Source of the DNA: JAPOKJ01 sp031421635
GTDB lineage: Bacteria > Pseudomonadota > Gammaproteobacteria > Burkholderiales > Burkholderiaceae_E
Reading direction: 5' to 3'
DNA: 64,000 bases
NCBI GenBank assembly: GCA_031421635.1
Contig: JANOPA010000055.1
Span: 81,451-145,450 of the forward strand
Numbering within the stretch: the stretch's first letter is position 1; every line of letters begins with the position of its first letter. The translations under genes were made by a program, and so were the position numbers. Below are positions 33,943 to 43,358 of this stretch, one piece after another. The notes under the pieces were generated by a model. That model saw nothing but the letters and a program-made list of their open reading frames with translations. It had not been told where the DNA came from and did not search any database.

Positions 33943-34833
33943 ATGAATCTGAGCGAAGTGACCGCCCAGCTACTGGCCTTACAAATCGTCACGGGCATTG
34001 CACTGGGTTCGGTGTATGCCCTATTGGCGATTGGCCTGTCTCTTATCTTTGGCATGCTCACGGTGGTGAACTTCGCTCATGGCGCCTTCTTTATGGTCGG
34101 TGCATTTCTCGGTGTGTACTTTCTCGGAGTGACCGGTAGTTTCTGGTTCAGTTTGATCCTGGTTCCCGCCGTAGTCGGTCTCATCGGGCTTGTGACCGAG
34201 CGCTTTTTAGTGCGCCCCTTGTACGGGCGAGGGATTGACTATCCGCTGCTCCTGACCTTCGGCCTAAGCTATGTGATGATCGATGCAATGCGCTTCATCT
34301 TTGGAATTGAGGGACTGCCGTCGAGCACGCCCGCCGTGCTTCGAGGCTCCACCGATCTGGGCGTCGGAATGTTCCCAACTTATCGCTTGTTTTTAATCGC
34401 GATCACCGCTCTGATCATTTTGGCGCTTTGGTTGTTTCTGGAAAAAACGAAATACGGTTTAATCATTCGTGCAGGTGCTCGCGATCCCGAAATTGTACGA
34501 GTGTTAGGCATTGATGTGTCCAAGGTTTGGCTGATGGTTTTTGGTTTAGGTACGGCGATTGCCGGACTGTCGGGTGTATTGGCGGCTCCAACCCGCGCCG
34601 TGAATCCTGAGATGGGCATTCCGATTCTGGCCGACGCCTTTGTCGTGACTGTTGTCGGCGGCATGGGCTCTCTGCCGGGCGCGGTGATTGCGGGCCTGCT
34701 GGTCGGCGTCGTCTTTAGTTTGACCTCGTTGTTTGCACCGGCCTACGCGGAAATGTCCATCTTTGTATTGATGGCACTCGTGTTGCTGATTCGTCCACAG
34801 GGTTTTTTCGGTCGCGCTGGCTTGATGAGCTAA
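33943..34833 (+). CDS. ABC transporter permease, LivH type (transporter 1)
   Basis: A 296-residue inner-membrane permease with about eight hydrophobic segments. The pattern GSVYALLAIGLSLIFGMLTV then VNFAHGAFFMVGAF is the LivH signature, and AGLSGVLAAPTRAVNPEMG and GGMGSLPGAVIAGLLVG mark the coupling region. It begins directly after the stop of the receptor gene. Together with LivM-, LivG- and LivF-type genes it forms a full importer. Confidence 0.92.
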   Translation: MNLSEVTAQLLALQIVTGIALGSVYALLAIGLSLIFGMLTVVNFAHGAFFMVGAFLGVYFLGVTGSFWFSLILVPAVVGLIGLVTERFLVRPLYGRGIDYPLLLTFGLSYVMIDAMRFIFGIEGLPSSTPAVLRGSTDLGVGMFPTYRLFLIAITALIILALWLFLEKTKYGLIIRAGARDPEIVRVLGIDVSKVWLMVFGLGTAIAGLSGVLAAPTRAVNPEMGIPILADAFVVTVVGGMGSLPGAVIAGLLVGVVFSLTSLFAPAYAEMSIFVLMALVLLIRPQGFFGRAGLMS

Positions 34834-34873
34834 TGGCCCGCAAGCATTGTCCTCCGGTAAAACTCACAAAAAT

Positions 34874-35845
34874 ATGAACAAGCAATTCTCTCTGATGGCA
34901 ATGGGCACACAACATCGCGTGCTCCTGGCGACTCTCTTTCTGATCGTCATGCCCTGGCTGCTTCCTTACGAGGCCTTAGCCGTCAATATTCTCATCTTCG
35001 GACTTTATGCGGTAGGGTTCAATCTATTGTTTGGCTATACCGGTCTCTTGTCGTTTGGGCACGCCTCGTTTCTGGGTATTGGAAGTTACCTTGCTGGCAT
35101 CAGCATTGTTCAAGCCGGTCTGTCCTGGTGGCTGGCGATTATTGTTGGAGTGCTAGCTTCTTCGTTGGCCGGGGCAGTCATTGGATTCTTGGCAATCCGA
35201 ACCCGAGGCATCTATTTCTCGATGGTGACCTTAGCCTTGGGTCAAATTGTGTACTACTTGTTTTACAAGGCCGAGAACTGGACGGGTGGTGAGAATGGCT
35301 TGCGTGGCATTAAAGTGGATGTCATTAATGTTTTTGGCGTTCCGCTGAACTTTGTCGATCCAACGACCAAGTACTACATCGTCCTCGTGTTCGTAGTGTT
35401 AGCGCTTTGGTTTGTCTCGAGAGTTTTGAATTCACCTTTTGGAGCGGTCATTGAAACCATTCGAGAGAATGATAAGCGCGCCTCGGCTTGTGGATTTGAT
35501 GTCGCCCGCTCGAAGTGGCTGGTGTTTGTGCTCTCCGCGGCCGTATGCGGGCTGGCCGGTGCGCTACGTGCGCTTCATCTATCGATTGTGCCGATTGACT
35601 CGCTCCATTACCTTCAATCGGGTCAAGCCGTCATGATGTGTCTACTCGGTGGGATGGGCACTTTTTTCGGCCCCTTCGTGGGTGCCGCTGTTTTTCTTTT
35701 GCTGGAAGATGTCGTCACCAACTCGACCCGGTATTGGATGTCCATTGTTGGTGCCATTTTCATGTTCTTTGTGCTGTTCTTCCCGAAAGGCATTTGGGGA
35801 TCGATCTTGCATTGGCTGTCGCGCCTGGAGAAACCTGCCAAATGA
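34874..35845 (+). CDS. ABC transporter permease, LivM type (transporter 1)
   Basis: I use the ATG at 34874 (323 residues); a TTG at 34847 is less likely. Hydrophobic helices alternate through the protein. The LivM signature is GFNLLFGYTGLLSFGHASFLGIGSY, here split by short loops, with later GGENGLRGIKVDV, RENDKRASACGFDVAR and GGMGTFFGPFVGA. It pairs with the LivH-type subunit. The stop overlaps the ATPase gene by 4 bp. Confidence 0.9.
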   Translation: MNKQFSLMAMGTQHRVLLATLFLIVMPWLLPYEALAVNILIFGLYAVGFNLLFGYTGLLSFGHASFLGIGSYLAGISIVQAGLSWWLAIIVGVLASSLAGAVIGFLAIRTRGIYFSMVTLALGQIVYYLFYKAENWTGGENGLRGIKVDVINVFGVPLNFVDPTTKYYIVLVFVVLALWFVSRVLNSPFGAVIETIRENDKRASACGFDVARSKWLVFVLSAAVCGLAGALRALHLSIVPIDSLHYLQSGQAVMMCLLGGMGTFFGPFVGAAVFLLLEDVVTNSTRYWMSIVGAIFMFFVLFFPKGIWGSILHWLSRLEKPAK

Positions 35846-36582
35846 AGACCATTCTCAGAACAGAAGCACTTGGTCGAAAATTTGGCGCGTTTCAAGCGCT
35901 CAGCAATGTCAGCATTGAGTTTCCGGCAGGCCAACTGATCGCCATCATCGGACCGAACGGGGCCGGCAAGAGCACCTTCTTCAATGTCATTAGCGGTGCC
36001 ATTCCAGCAAGCACCGGTCGAGTATGGTTTGAAGATCGCGAGATCACCGCGCTCAAGCAACATGAGTATGCACGCCACGGCATCGCCAAGAGCTTTCAGA
36101 TCACCAATGTATTTAAGCAACTTTCAGCCCACGAGAATGTGCGGGTCGCGGCCCAGGCGATGAGTAGTCGCTTTAACATCTGGCAGCCGCGTAGCAAGCT
36201 TACCGAATTGAGCGATTTTGCTGACGCGTTGTTGCAAAGAGTTGGGCTGCAAGAGGTTCGCACCAAACCTGCCGCCGATTTGGCGCACGGTCAGCAAAGA
36301 GCGCTGGAAGTGGCCATGGCCCTGGCGGCCAAACCGAAACTCTTGTTAATGGATGAACCCACAGCGGGCATGTCCCCAGAAGAGACGACGGTGATGATGA
36401 GCTTAATTACCAGTCTGGCCGCCGAACGTACCGTGATTTTGGTGGAGCACAAAATGAAGTTGGTGATGGGGATCTGTCAGCGCTTGATTGTCCTTCATCA
36501 AGGTCAATTACTTGCGGAAGGCACGCCTGCTGAAATTCGCAGCAACGCGGAAGTCAAGCGTGTTTACCTGGGGCAAAACTAA
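35842..36582 (+). CDS. ABC transporter ATP-binding protein, LivG type (transporter 1)
   Basis: The ATG at 35842 overlaps the permease stop and gives 246 residues. Walker A is IIGPNGAGKSTFFNVI, the signature region has DLAHGQQRALEVAMALA, Walker B is LLLMDEPTAGMSPEE and the switch His is in ILVEHKM. The LivG mark RHGIAKSFQITNVFKQLSAH is present. It powers import as a dimer with the LivF-type protein encoded next. Confidence 0.92.
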   Translation: MKTILRTEALGRKFGAFQALSNVSIEFPAGQLIAIIGPNGAGKSTFFNVISGAIPASTGRVWFEDREITALKQHEYARHGIAKSFQITNVFKQLSAHENVRVAAQAMSSRFNIWQPRSKLTELSDFADALLQRVGLQEVRTKPAADLAHGQQRALEVAMALAAKPKLLLMDEPTAGMSPEETTVMMSLITSLAAERTVILVEHKMKLVMGICQRLIVLHQGQLLAEGTPAEIRSNAEVKRVYLGQN

Positions 36583-37331
36583 TGGTGAATTTGCCGCAAG
36601 CTCATCTTTCGGTCAAGCCCCAGGAAATGCTAAAGGTCCAAGGCCTTAATGCCTGGTATGACCGCAGCCACGTCGTTCAAAACATTTCTTTTGAAGTGAA
36701 TCACGGCGAAATCGTGACCTTGATGGGCCGAAATGGCGCGGGTAAGACGACGACCCTGAGAACCATCATGGGCTTGATCTCCAAGCGCACGGGACAGGTG
36801 AGCTTCGCCGGACAAGAGCTACTAGCGAGCCCGCCCCATACTCGTTATCACCATGGCCTGGCCTATGTGCCGGAAGATCGCCGCATCGTAGCCAGTTTGA
36901 CGGTCAGTGAAAACCTGCAGCTTGGGCTCTTGGGTAGCCGAAGTAAGCACGACTTAAGCCAAATGGTGGACGAGATTGCTGAGACCTTCCCACGCTTAAA
37001 GGAGCGCATGCATCAGGAGGGCACGTCCTTGTCGGGCGGCGAGCAGCAAATGCTGTCCATTGCACGAGCCATGATGGTCAAGCCCAAGATGATTCTCTTG
37101 GACGAGCCGAGCGAAGGCATCATGCCCATCCTGGTCGACGAAATGTTTGATCTCTTTGTGCGCCTCAAAAAGCAGGGGACAACCTTGCTGCTGGTCGAAC
37201 AAAACGTCGAGCGCGCGCTGTCTATTTCCGACCGTGCTTATATTTTGGATCAGGGGCAGATTGTTCACTCGGGCATGGGTTCAGAGCTACTCGCGAACCA
37301 GGAGATTCAGGAAAAATATTGCGCGGTGTGA
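36582..37331 (+). CDS. ABC transporter ATP-binding protein, LivF type (transporter 1)
   Basis: A 249-residue ATPase. Walker A is LMGRNGAGKTTTLRTIMGL, the LivF mark is GLAYVPEDRRIVASLTV, the ABC signature is SLSGGEQQMLSIARAMM and Walker B is MILLDEPSEGIMP. The start overlaps the previous stop by one base (TAATG). This closes the first five-gene importer. A 123-bp gap leads to a Bug gene. Confidence 0.92.
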   Translation: MVNLPQAHLSVKPQEMLKVQGLNAWYDRSHVVQNISFEVNHGEIVTLMGRNGAGKTTTLRTIMGLISKRTGQVSFAGQELLASPPHTRYHHGLAYVPEDRRIVASLTVSENLQLGLLGSRSKHDLSQMVDEIAETFPRLKERMHQEGTSLSGGEQQMLSIARAMMVKPKMILLDEPSEGIMPILVDEMFDLFVRLKKQGTTLLLVEQNVERALSISDRAYILDQGQIVHSGMGSELLANQEIQEKYCAV

Positions 37332-37454
37332 CCGTGCAGATCGCGGCCGCTCTTGATTGTGCTTCGCCTGCGGTGGCCTCGCTTTGACCTTGACCTAGTA
37401 GAATCTATCCGATGCACTGACAGCAGGTTATTGTTCAAAAGTAATGGAGACCCG

Positions 37455-38423
37455 ATGAAACAACTATTTAAGATGAGCGTAAAGTCGCTTGGTCTGGGTT
37501 TGGCCCTTTTTTGTAGCGTGACCTTGCAGGCCCAAGACAAGCAACCCTTGAAAATTCTCGTCGGCTATCCGCCGGGAGGCTCCGTCGATGTCATCGCCAG
37601 ACTGCTTGCAGATTCCCTTCGAGACGATTTCAGCAGCATTATTGTTGAGAATAAGCCCGGTGCGGGCGGGCGCATCGCCTTGCAGCAAGCCAAGAACTCC
37701 AAGCCTGACGGACAAACTCTGATCGTGGCGCCCAGTGGGCCGATGGTGGTGTTTCCGCATGTTTATAAAAAGCTGGAGTACGATCCAGTGAAAGACTTTT
37801 CTCCCATTTCGCAGCTCGGAGTTTTTCAGTTTGGAATTACGGCCGGTCCTGCAAGCAATGTCAAGACTGTCGCCGAAATGTTGGCCAATGCCAAGAAAGA
37901 TCCCAAGAATGCAACCTACGGGTCTTCCGGGCAGGGCACCCTGCCTCACTTTCTTGGCGTGATGTTAGAGCAGATCTCCGGTACGAATTTGGTCCATGTC
38001 CCTTTCCAGGGCGGTGCCCCGGCTAATGTGGCCTTGCTGGGCGGCCATATCGGCTACAAGATTGACGTGGTGTCGGAGTCGGTCGAGTTGCATCGCGCAG
38101 GCAAGGCTCGCATTATTGCGGTGACGGGCAATGTTCGAGATTCTCAAATTCCTGAGGTGCCCACACTCAAAGAGTCGGGCGTCAACATGGAGGCCACAGG
38201 CTGGTTTGCCATTTATGGCCCGGCCGGTATGAGCGCTGACCTGGTGCAGCGCCTGAACCAATGGGTGGTTGCAGCGATCAAGAAGCCTGCCAATATGGAC
38301 AAGATGAAAAACCTCGGCCTAGAAGTCATTGGATCGAGCTCGGCCGGTTTGGTGGACGCTCAGCGTGCAGATCTTCAGCGCTGGGAGAAGCCCATTAAGG
38401 CGACCGGTATCCAGCTCGACTGA
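37455..38423 (+). CDS. Bug/TctC-family substrate-binding protein
   Basis: The ATG at 37455, with GGAGA just upstream, gives 322 residues. The signal peptide covers residues 1-27 (LGLGLALFCSVTLQAQ). The Bug pattern is KILVGYPPGGSVDVIARLL, IIVENKPGAGGRIALQQA and LVHVPFQGGAPANVALLGG. It lies between two complete Liv-type transporters and has no TctAB partners. The ligand is unknown, perhaps an aromatic or organic acid related to the neighbouring pathways. Confidence 0.88.
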   Translation: MKQLFKMSVKSLGLGLALFCSVTLQAQDKQPLKILVGYPPGGSVDVIARLLADSLRDDFSSIIVENKPGAGGRIALQQAKNSKPDGQTLIVAPSGPMVVFPHVYKKLEYDPVKDFSPISQLGVFQFGITAGPASNVKTVAEMLANAKKDPKNATYGSSGQGTLPHFLGVMLEQISGTNLVHVPFQGGAPANVALLGGHIGYKIDVVSESVELHRAGKARIIAVTGNVRDSQIPEVPTLKESGVNMEATGWFAIYGPAGMSADLVQRLNQWVVAAIKKPANMDKMKNLGLEVIGSSSAGLVDAQRADLQRWEKPIKATGIQLD

Positions 38424-38433
38424 ACGAGGTGAC

Positions 38434-38446
38434 GTGTGCGCCACAC
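38434..38446. repeat. Short perfect inverted repeat (GTGTG-CGC-CACAC)
   Basis: A 5-bp perfect inverted repeat, or 6 bp with the flanking C and G, with a 3-base loop in the 54-bp gap between the Bug gene and the second transporter. It could be a weak terminator or part of an operator; no T-run follows. Confidence 0.3.
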
Positions 38447-38477
38447 GGCCATGATTTTGGAAATTTAAGGAAGTTAA

Positions 38478-39686
38478 ATGGTTAAGCAAGCAATGATTAA
38501 GGTTGGTTCGCTAGTCGGCTTAGTCGCTGTCATGACTGTTGTTCAAGCACCATTGGCTTTAGCGCAGGCTACAAATGAAGTGCGTATCGCGCACATCCAC
38601 AGTAAAACCGGTCCGCTCGAAGCTTATGGCAAACAGACCGCAGTCGGTTTTATGATGGGTCTGGACTACGCCACGGGTGGTTCCATGACGGTCAATGGTA
38701 AAAAAATCGTTGTGATCGAGAAGGACGACCAGGGTAAGCCTGATCTCGGGAAGTCCTTGTTGGCGGCCGCCTATGGTGACGATAAAGTCGATCTCGCGGT
38801 GGGTCCAACTTCGTCAGGGGTCGCCCTTGCAATGTTACCGGTTGCAGAAGAGTATAAGAAAATTTTGCTGGTGGAACCGGCGGTAGCGGACTCGATCACC
38901 GGCGATAAGTGGAATCGCTATATTTTTAGAACCGGTCGCAATTCGTCTCAGGACGCTATTTCGAACGCGGTCGCTCTTGATAAGCAGGGCGTGACCATCG
39001 CCACCCTTGCACAAGATTATGCTTTTGGCCGCGATGGTGTCAAAGCTTTCAAAGAGTCCTTAAAGACTGCCAAGATTGCGCATGAAGAATACCTGCCCAC
39101 CACGACGACAGATTTCACCGCCGGTGCACAAAGAATTTTCGATGCACTGAAGGACAAACCAGGTCGCAAGGTCATCTTCATTATTTGGGCGGGCGGAGGC
39201 GGTAACCCGTTCAAGATTGCCGATCTCAACCCACAGCGCTACGGTATTGAAATCGCCACGGGCGGCAATATTCTTCCCGCGATGGCGGCTTACAAGCAGT
39301 TTCCGGGCATGGAGGGCTCCACCTATTACTACTTCCAAATTCCCAAAAATCCCGCCAACAATTGGCTCGTGACTGAGCACTACAAACGCTTCAAGTCACC
39401 ACCCGATTTCTTCACTGCGGGTGGTATGGCTGCGGGCATTGCCGTGGTGGAAGCCTTGAAGAAAGCGGGAGGTACAAACACTGAAAAGCTTATTACGGCG
39501 ATGGAAGGCATGAGCTTCGAAACTCCGAAGGGCAAGATGACCTTCCGCAAAGAAGATCATCAGGCCATGCAAAGCATGTATCACTTCAAAATTAAGGTTG
39601 ATCCAGCCTTTCCCTGGGGTGTACCCGAGTTAGTACGCGAGATTAAGCCCGAGGAAATGCAAGTGCCGATTCGAAATAAGCGCTAA
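38478..39686 (+). CDS. Branched-chain-type ABC transporter substrate-binding protein (transporter 2)
   Basis: A 402-residue receptor; AAGGAAG four bases before the ATG supports the start. The signal peptide ends near ALAQA. The mature start VRIAHIHSKTGPLEAYGKQT and the segments VDLAVGPTSSGVALAMLPV and ATLAQDYAFGRDGVKAF match LivJ-like receptors that often bind aromatic acids. It is the first gene of the second importer, whose operon runs on to the amidohydrolase next to benzoate-CoA ligase; an aromatic acid or conjugate is the likely ligand (inference). Confidence 0.88.
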   Translation: MVKQAMIKVGSLVGLVAVMTVVQAPLALAQATNEVRIAHIHSKTGPLEAYGKQTAVGFMMGLDYATGGSMTVNGKKIVVIEKDDQGKPDLGKSLLAAAYGDDKVDLAVGPTSSGVALAMLPVAEEYKKILLVEPAVADSITGDKWNRYIFRTGRNSSQDAISNAVALDKQGVTIATLAQDYAFGRDGVKAFKESLKTAKIAHEEYLPTTTTDFTAGAQRIFDALKDKPGRKVIFIIWAGGGGNPFKIADLNPQRYGIEIATGGNILPAMAAYKQFPGMEGSTYYYFQIPKNPANNWLVTEHYKRFKSPPDFFTAGGMAAGIAVVEALKKAGGTNTEKLITAMEGMSFETPKGKMTFRKEDHQAMQSMYHFKIKVDPAFPWGVPELVREIKPEEMQVPIRNKR

Positions 39687-39737
39687 CGAAATACGCACTA
39701 AACGTAACGAACCCAACCCCAGAGTTTTTGTAGTTCC

Positions 39738-40508
39738 GTGTTACGCACCGAAGCGTTAAGCATCAAGTTCGGCGGCCATGTGGCCGTCGACCAGGTGAGT
39801 TGCGAATTTGTGCCGGGCACGCTAACTGCTATCGTGGGCCCTAATGGAGCAGGCAAGACCACTTACTTTAATTTGATTTCTGGTCAGCTTAAGGCGAGCT
39901 CAGGTCGGGTTTTGTTGGAGGGTCTTGACCTCACCGGGCTGCCTGCGGCTGCACGCACTGCGCGCGGCTTGGGTCGAGCTTTTCAGCTCACGAATCTTTT
40001 TCCGCAATTAAGCGTTCACGAAAACGTGCGCTTGGCGGTTCAGGCTCGTACCCAGACGGGAGTGAATTGGTGGTCGATCTGGTCGAGTCACGGCGCGTTG
40101 ATCGACGAGGCGGACGCGCTCATTGAGCAGCTTGGCTTACTCGCCAAGCGAGACGAGAAAGCGGCCAGCCTGCCCCATGGTGATCAACGTAAGTTGGAGG
40201 TGGGTATCCTGATGGCTCTCAAGCCGAAGGTGTTCATGTTCGACGAGCCGACCGCCGGAATGAGTGTTGAGGAAGTGCCCGTCATCTTGGATTTGATTCG
40301 GCAAATTCGTCAAGACCCGAGTAAAACCGTGCTTTTGGTCGAGCATAAGATGGACGTCGTTCGCGAGCTCTCGGACCGCATTATCGTTTTACATAATGGG
40401 CAGTTGGTTGCCGATGGCGAACCCAACGCCGTGATTGCGTCGCCGATCGTTCAGCAGGCCTATTTGGGTATCGAGTTGGATGCGCCCGTTTCGCAAGGGA
40501 GCGCCTAG
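39738..40508 (+). CDS. ABC transporter ATP-binding protein, LivG type (transporter 2)
   Basis: A 256-residue ATPase starting with GTG. Walker A is AIVGPNGAGKTTYFNLI, the LivG mark is ARGLGRAFQLTNLFPQLSVH, the signature region is SLPHGDQRKLEVGILMAL and Walker B is VFMFDEPTAGMSVEE. It overlaps the LivF-type gene by one base. In this transporter the ATPases come before the permeases, the reverse of transporter 1. Confidence 0.91.
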   Translation: MLRTEALSIKFGGHVAVDQVSCEFVPGTLTAIVGPNGAGKTTYFNLISGQLKASSGRVLLEGLDLTGLPAAARTARGLGRAFQLTNLFPQLSVHENVRLAVQARTQTGVNWWSIWSSHGALIDEADALIEQLGLLAKRDEKAASLPHGDQRKLEVGILMALKPKVFMFDEPTAGMSVEEVPVILDLIRQIRQDPSKTVLLVEHKMDVVRELSDRIIVLHNGQLVADGEPNAVIASPIVQQAYLGIELDAPVSQGSA

Positions 40509-41236
40509 TGCTTACCCTCAAAGCAGTACAAACCCATATCGGGGCCTATCATATATTGCATGGCGTTGACCTTGAAGTGCCCGCCGGGCAAACGACCTTG
40601 CTTCTGGGGCGAAACGGAGCGGGTAAGACGACCACCTTGAGAACCATCATGGGTCTCTGGCAGACCTCAGCGGGAACGATCGAGTTTGAAGGTCGGCGCA
40701 TTTCCGGTGTCGAAACCCCCTTGATTGCCCAGCGGGGCATTGCTTATGTACCGGAGAACATGGGAATATTCTCTGATCTCACGGTGCGTGAGAACTTGCT
40801 GCTTGCCGCCCGCGATGCGCGCAGTGACAAGCATCTGGATCACGAAAGACTAGGCTGGATCTTTACATGGTTTCCAGCCATCAAGACCTTTTGGAATCAT
40901 CCTGCCGGATTGTTGTCGGGTGGGCAGAAGCAGATGCTGGCAGTATCGCGAGCCGTGATTGAGCCCCGTAAGCTGATCTTGATCGATGAGCCCAGCAAGG
41001 GCTTGGCTCCAGCCATCGTTCAAAACATGGTGAAGGCTTTCCGGCAATTGAAAGCGGCCGGGGTGACGATGCTATTGGTCGAGCAAAACTTTCAGTTTGC
41101 GCGACAGTTGGGCGATCATGTGGCGGTGATGGACAACGGTGTGGTCGTGCATCAAGGCTTGATGAAGGAGCTGGTCGAGAATACGGCCCTACAGACGCAA
41201 CTTCTCGGCCTGAATTTGGCACCTGCCCATGTCTGA
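40508..41236 (+). CDS. ABC transporter ATP-binding protein, LivF type (transporter 2)
   Basis: A 242-residue ATPase with a GTG start that shares one base with the previous stop. Walker A is LLGRNGAGKTTTLRTIMGL, the LivF mark is RGIAYVPENMGIFSDLTV, the signature is LLSGGQKQMLAVSRAV and Walker B is LILIDEPSKGLAPA. Its end overlaps the LivH-type gene by 8 bp. Confidence 0.91.
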   Translation: MLTLKAVQTHIGAYHILHGVDLEVPAGQTTLLLGRNGAGKTTTLRTIMGLWQTSAGTIEFEGRRISGVETPLIAQRGIAYVPENMGIFSDLTVRENLLLAARDARSDKHLDHERLGWIFTWFPAIKTFWNHPAGLLSGGQKQMLAVSRAVIEPRKLILIDEPSKGLAPAIVQNMVKAFRQLKAAGVTMLLVEQNFQFARQLGDHVAVMDNGVVVHQGLMKELVENTALQTQLLGLNLAPAHV

Positions 41237-42227
41237 AACTCTGATACCTCGGCCGCGACTCGACTGGGTTCCCTTGGCGCTATTGCTTGGGCTCAGCCTG
41301 ATTGCTCTACCGTTAGTGGGCAGCGCATCGAGCTGGCTGACGCTTACAGTGGCCGGTCTCGCGATGGGCATGATTATTTTTGTGATTGCCTCCGGTCTAA
41401 CGTTGATCTTCGGATTGATGGACGTCTTGAACTTCGGCCATGGCGTGTTTATTGCCGTAGGGGCTTTCGTCGCAACTTCTGTTCTCGCACCCCTTGCTCA
41501 TCTCACTCAAAGCCCACAGCTTGGACTGAATCTGGTTGCAATTACCCTGGCGATCCTGGCGGCTATGGTGGTCTGTGGCCTGATCGGTTGGGCATTTGAG
41601 CGAGTACTTGTTCGACCCGTCTATGGCCAGCATCTCAAACAAATATTGATCACGATGGGCGGCATGATCATTGGTGAAGAACTGATCAAGGTCATCTGGG
41701 GGCCAGAGCAAATTCCTTTGCCTCTGCCGGAAGCCATTCGCGGTTCAATCTTCATTGGGGACGCGGCCATTGAGAAGTTCCGATTGATGGCGGTCGCCAT
41801 GGGCGCACTGGTGTTTTGCGGCCTGCTGTGGGTGTTGGGTAGAACCAAGCTTGGTCTGTTGATCCGTGCCGGCGTGCAGGACCGTGAGATGGTTGAGAGT
41901 TTGGGTTATCGCATTCGTCGGCTATTTGTCGGCTTGTTCGTGGCTGGCTCGGCGCTTGCCGGTCTGGGTGGCGTGCTGTGGGCGCTGTACCAGCAAAACG
42001 TTGTTCCGCAGATGGGTGGACAGGTCAATATCCTATTGTTTATCGTCATTATTATTGGTGGCCTGGGGTCCACGCTGGGCTGTTTTATAGGTGCACTAAT
42101 GGTTGGCTTATTAGCCAATTACACGGGTTTCCTCGCGCCCAAGCTTGCGCTGTTTTCAAACATTGCCCTGATGGTGGCGATTCTGATGTGGCGGCCCCAG
42201 GGTCTCTACCCGGTGGCTAAGCGATAA
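41229..42227 (+). CDS. ABC transporter permease, LivH type (transporter 2)
   Basis: A 332-residue permease with many hydrophobic helices. The LivH signature is GMIIFVIASGLTLIFGLMDV then LNFGHGVFIAVGAF, with AGLGGVLWALYQQNVVPQMG near the coupling helix and GGLGSTLGCFIGALMVG close to the end. It overlaps the LivF-type gene by 8 bp and precedes the LivM-type gene by 6 bp. Confidence 0.91.
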   Translation: MSETLIPRPRLDWVPLALLLGLSLIALPLVGSASSWLTLTVAGLAMGMIIFVIASGLTLIFGLMDVLNFGHGVFIAVGAFVATSVLAPLAHLTQSPQLGLNLVAITLAILAAMVVCGLIGWAFERVLVRPVYGQHLKQILITMGGMIIGEELIKVIWGPEQIPLPLPEAIRGSIFIGDAAIEKFRLMAVAMGALVFCGLLWVLGRTKLGLLIRAGVQDREMVESLGYRIRRLFVGLFVAGSALAGLGGVLWALYQQNVVPQMGGQVNILLFIVIIIGGLGSTLGCFIGALMVGLLANYTGFLAPKLALFSNIALMVAILMWRPQGLYPVAKR

Positions 42228-42233
42228 CACTCC

Positions 42234-43298
42234 ATGCTTCTAAGAACCGTTCTCTCCGATGACCTGCCGCGCAGCCGCTTAGTGGCCATGCTTTTGGTCG
42301 GAGTGCTGGTTGGGCTGGCCTTCGCTCCTTTCTTGTTTCCTGGCGCCAAGGCGATCAGCGTGGCTGCCAAGATTTTGGTGTTTATTTTGTTGGTGGCCAG
42401 CTTTGATCTCTTGCTGGGTTATACCGGTATTGTTTCCTTCGCGCACACCATGTTCTTTGGGATAGGAGCCTACGGCATTGCGATTGCTTGCACGAAGCTG
42501 GGGGCGGATTGGTGGTCGGTTGGGATTGGTCTTATAGCGTCCTTAGTGGCGTCTTGCTTATTGGCGTTACTGATTGGCCTGTTTAGCTTGCGAGTACGCG
42601 CCATTTTCTTTGCGATGATCACCTTGGCAGTGGCGAGTGCGTTTCAAACCCTGGCCTCGCAACTTTCAGAATTCACGGGGGGTGAAGACGGCCTGAGTTT
42701 CAAGGTGCCCGAGTGGTTGCGGCCAAGTTTTACCTTGAGCGATGAGCCGTTGTTGGGCGCTCATTTAGATGGCAAGTTCATTACCTACTACCTGCTGTTC
42801 TTTTCCGTACTGATTCTTTTTCTGGTGCTCCTGCGAATAGTGAATTCGCCTTTTGGACGAGTGCTTCAGGCGATTCGCGAAAATGAGTTTCGCGCCGATG
42901 CCATTGGCTTTCGCCCGGTGTTATACCGCACCTGGTCAAGTGTTCTGGCAGCCCTGTTTGCAAGCTTGGCTGGGGCTTTGTTGGCGCTTTGGCTGCGCTA
43001 TAACGGTCCCGATACTTCGCTTTCTTTTGAGGTCATGCTGGATATTTTGTTGATTGTTGTGATTGGCGGAATGGGCACGCTCTATGGAGCGGTGATCGGC
43101 AGCGCTTTGTTTTTGTTGGCGCAAAGTTATTTGCAAGATCTGATGGGAATCGTATCGGTGAATCTCGAAAGTATTCCCGTTTTGGCGAAGCTCTTTTCGC
43201 CAGATCGCTGGCTGCTTTGGCTCGGTGTGTTGTTCGTTCTTTCCGTGTATTACTTTCCGAGCGGTGTGGTGGGTCGTTTGCGTGAACGCGCCAAATAG
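42234..43298 (+). CDS. ABC transporter permease, LivM type (transporter 2)
   Basis: A 354-residue permease. The LivM signature is ASFDLLLGYTGIVSFAHTMF then GIGAYGIAIA, with GGEDGLSFKVPEW, RENEFRADAIGFRPV and GGMGTLYGAVIGSALF. With the preceding three proteins and the receptor at 38478 it completes the second importer. An amidohydrolase gene follows after 60 bp in the same direction. Confidence 0.91.
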   Translation: MLLRTVLSDDLPRSRLVAMLLVGVLVGLAFAPFLFPGAKAISVAAKILVFILLVASFDLLLGYTGIVSFAHTMFFGIGAYGIAIACTKLGADWWSVGIGLIASLVASCLLALLIGLFSLRVRAIFFAMITLAVASAFQTLASQLSEFTGGEDGLSFKVPEWLRPSFTLSDEPLLGAHLDGKFITYYLLFFSVLILFLVLLRIVNSPFGRVLQAIRENEFRADAIGFRPVLYRTWSSVLAALFASLAGALLALWLRYNGPDTSLSFEVMLDILLIVVIGGMGTLYGAVIGSALFLLAQSYLQDLMGIVSVNLESIPVLAKLFSPDRWLLWLGVLFVLSVYYFPSGVVGRLRERAK

Positions 43299-43358
43299 AA
43301 CCCGAAGGTCGCTTACGCAATGCAAGCGAGTTATAGTAAGGGTTATAGAGGAGGCGAT

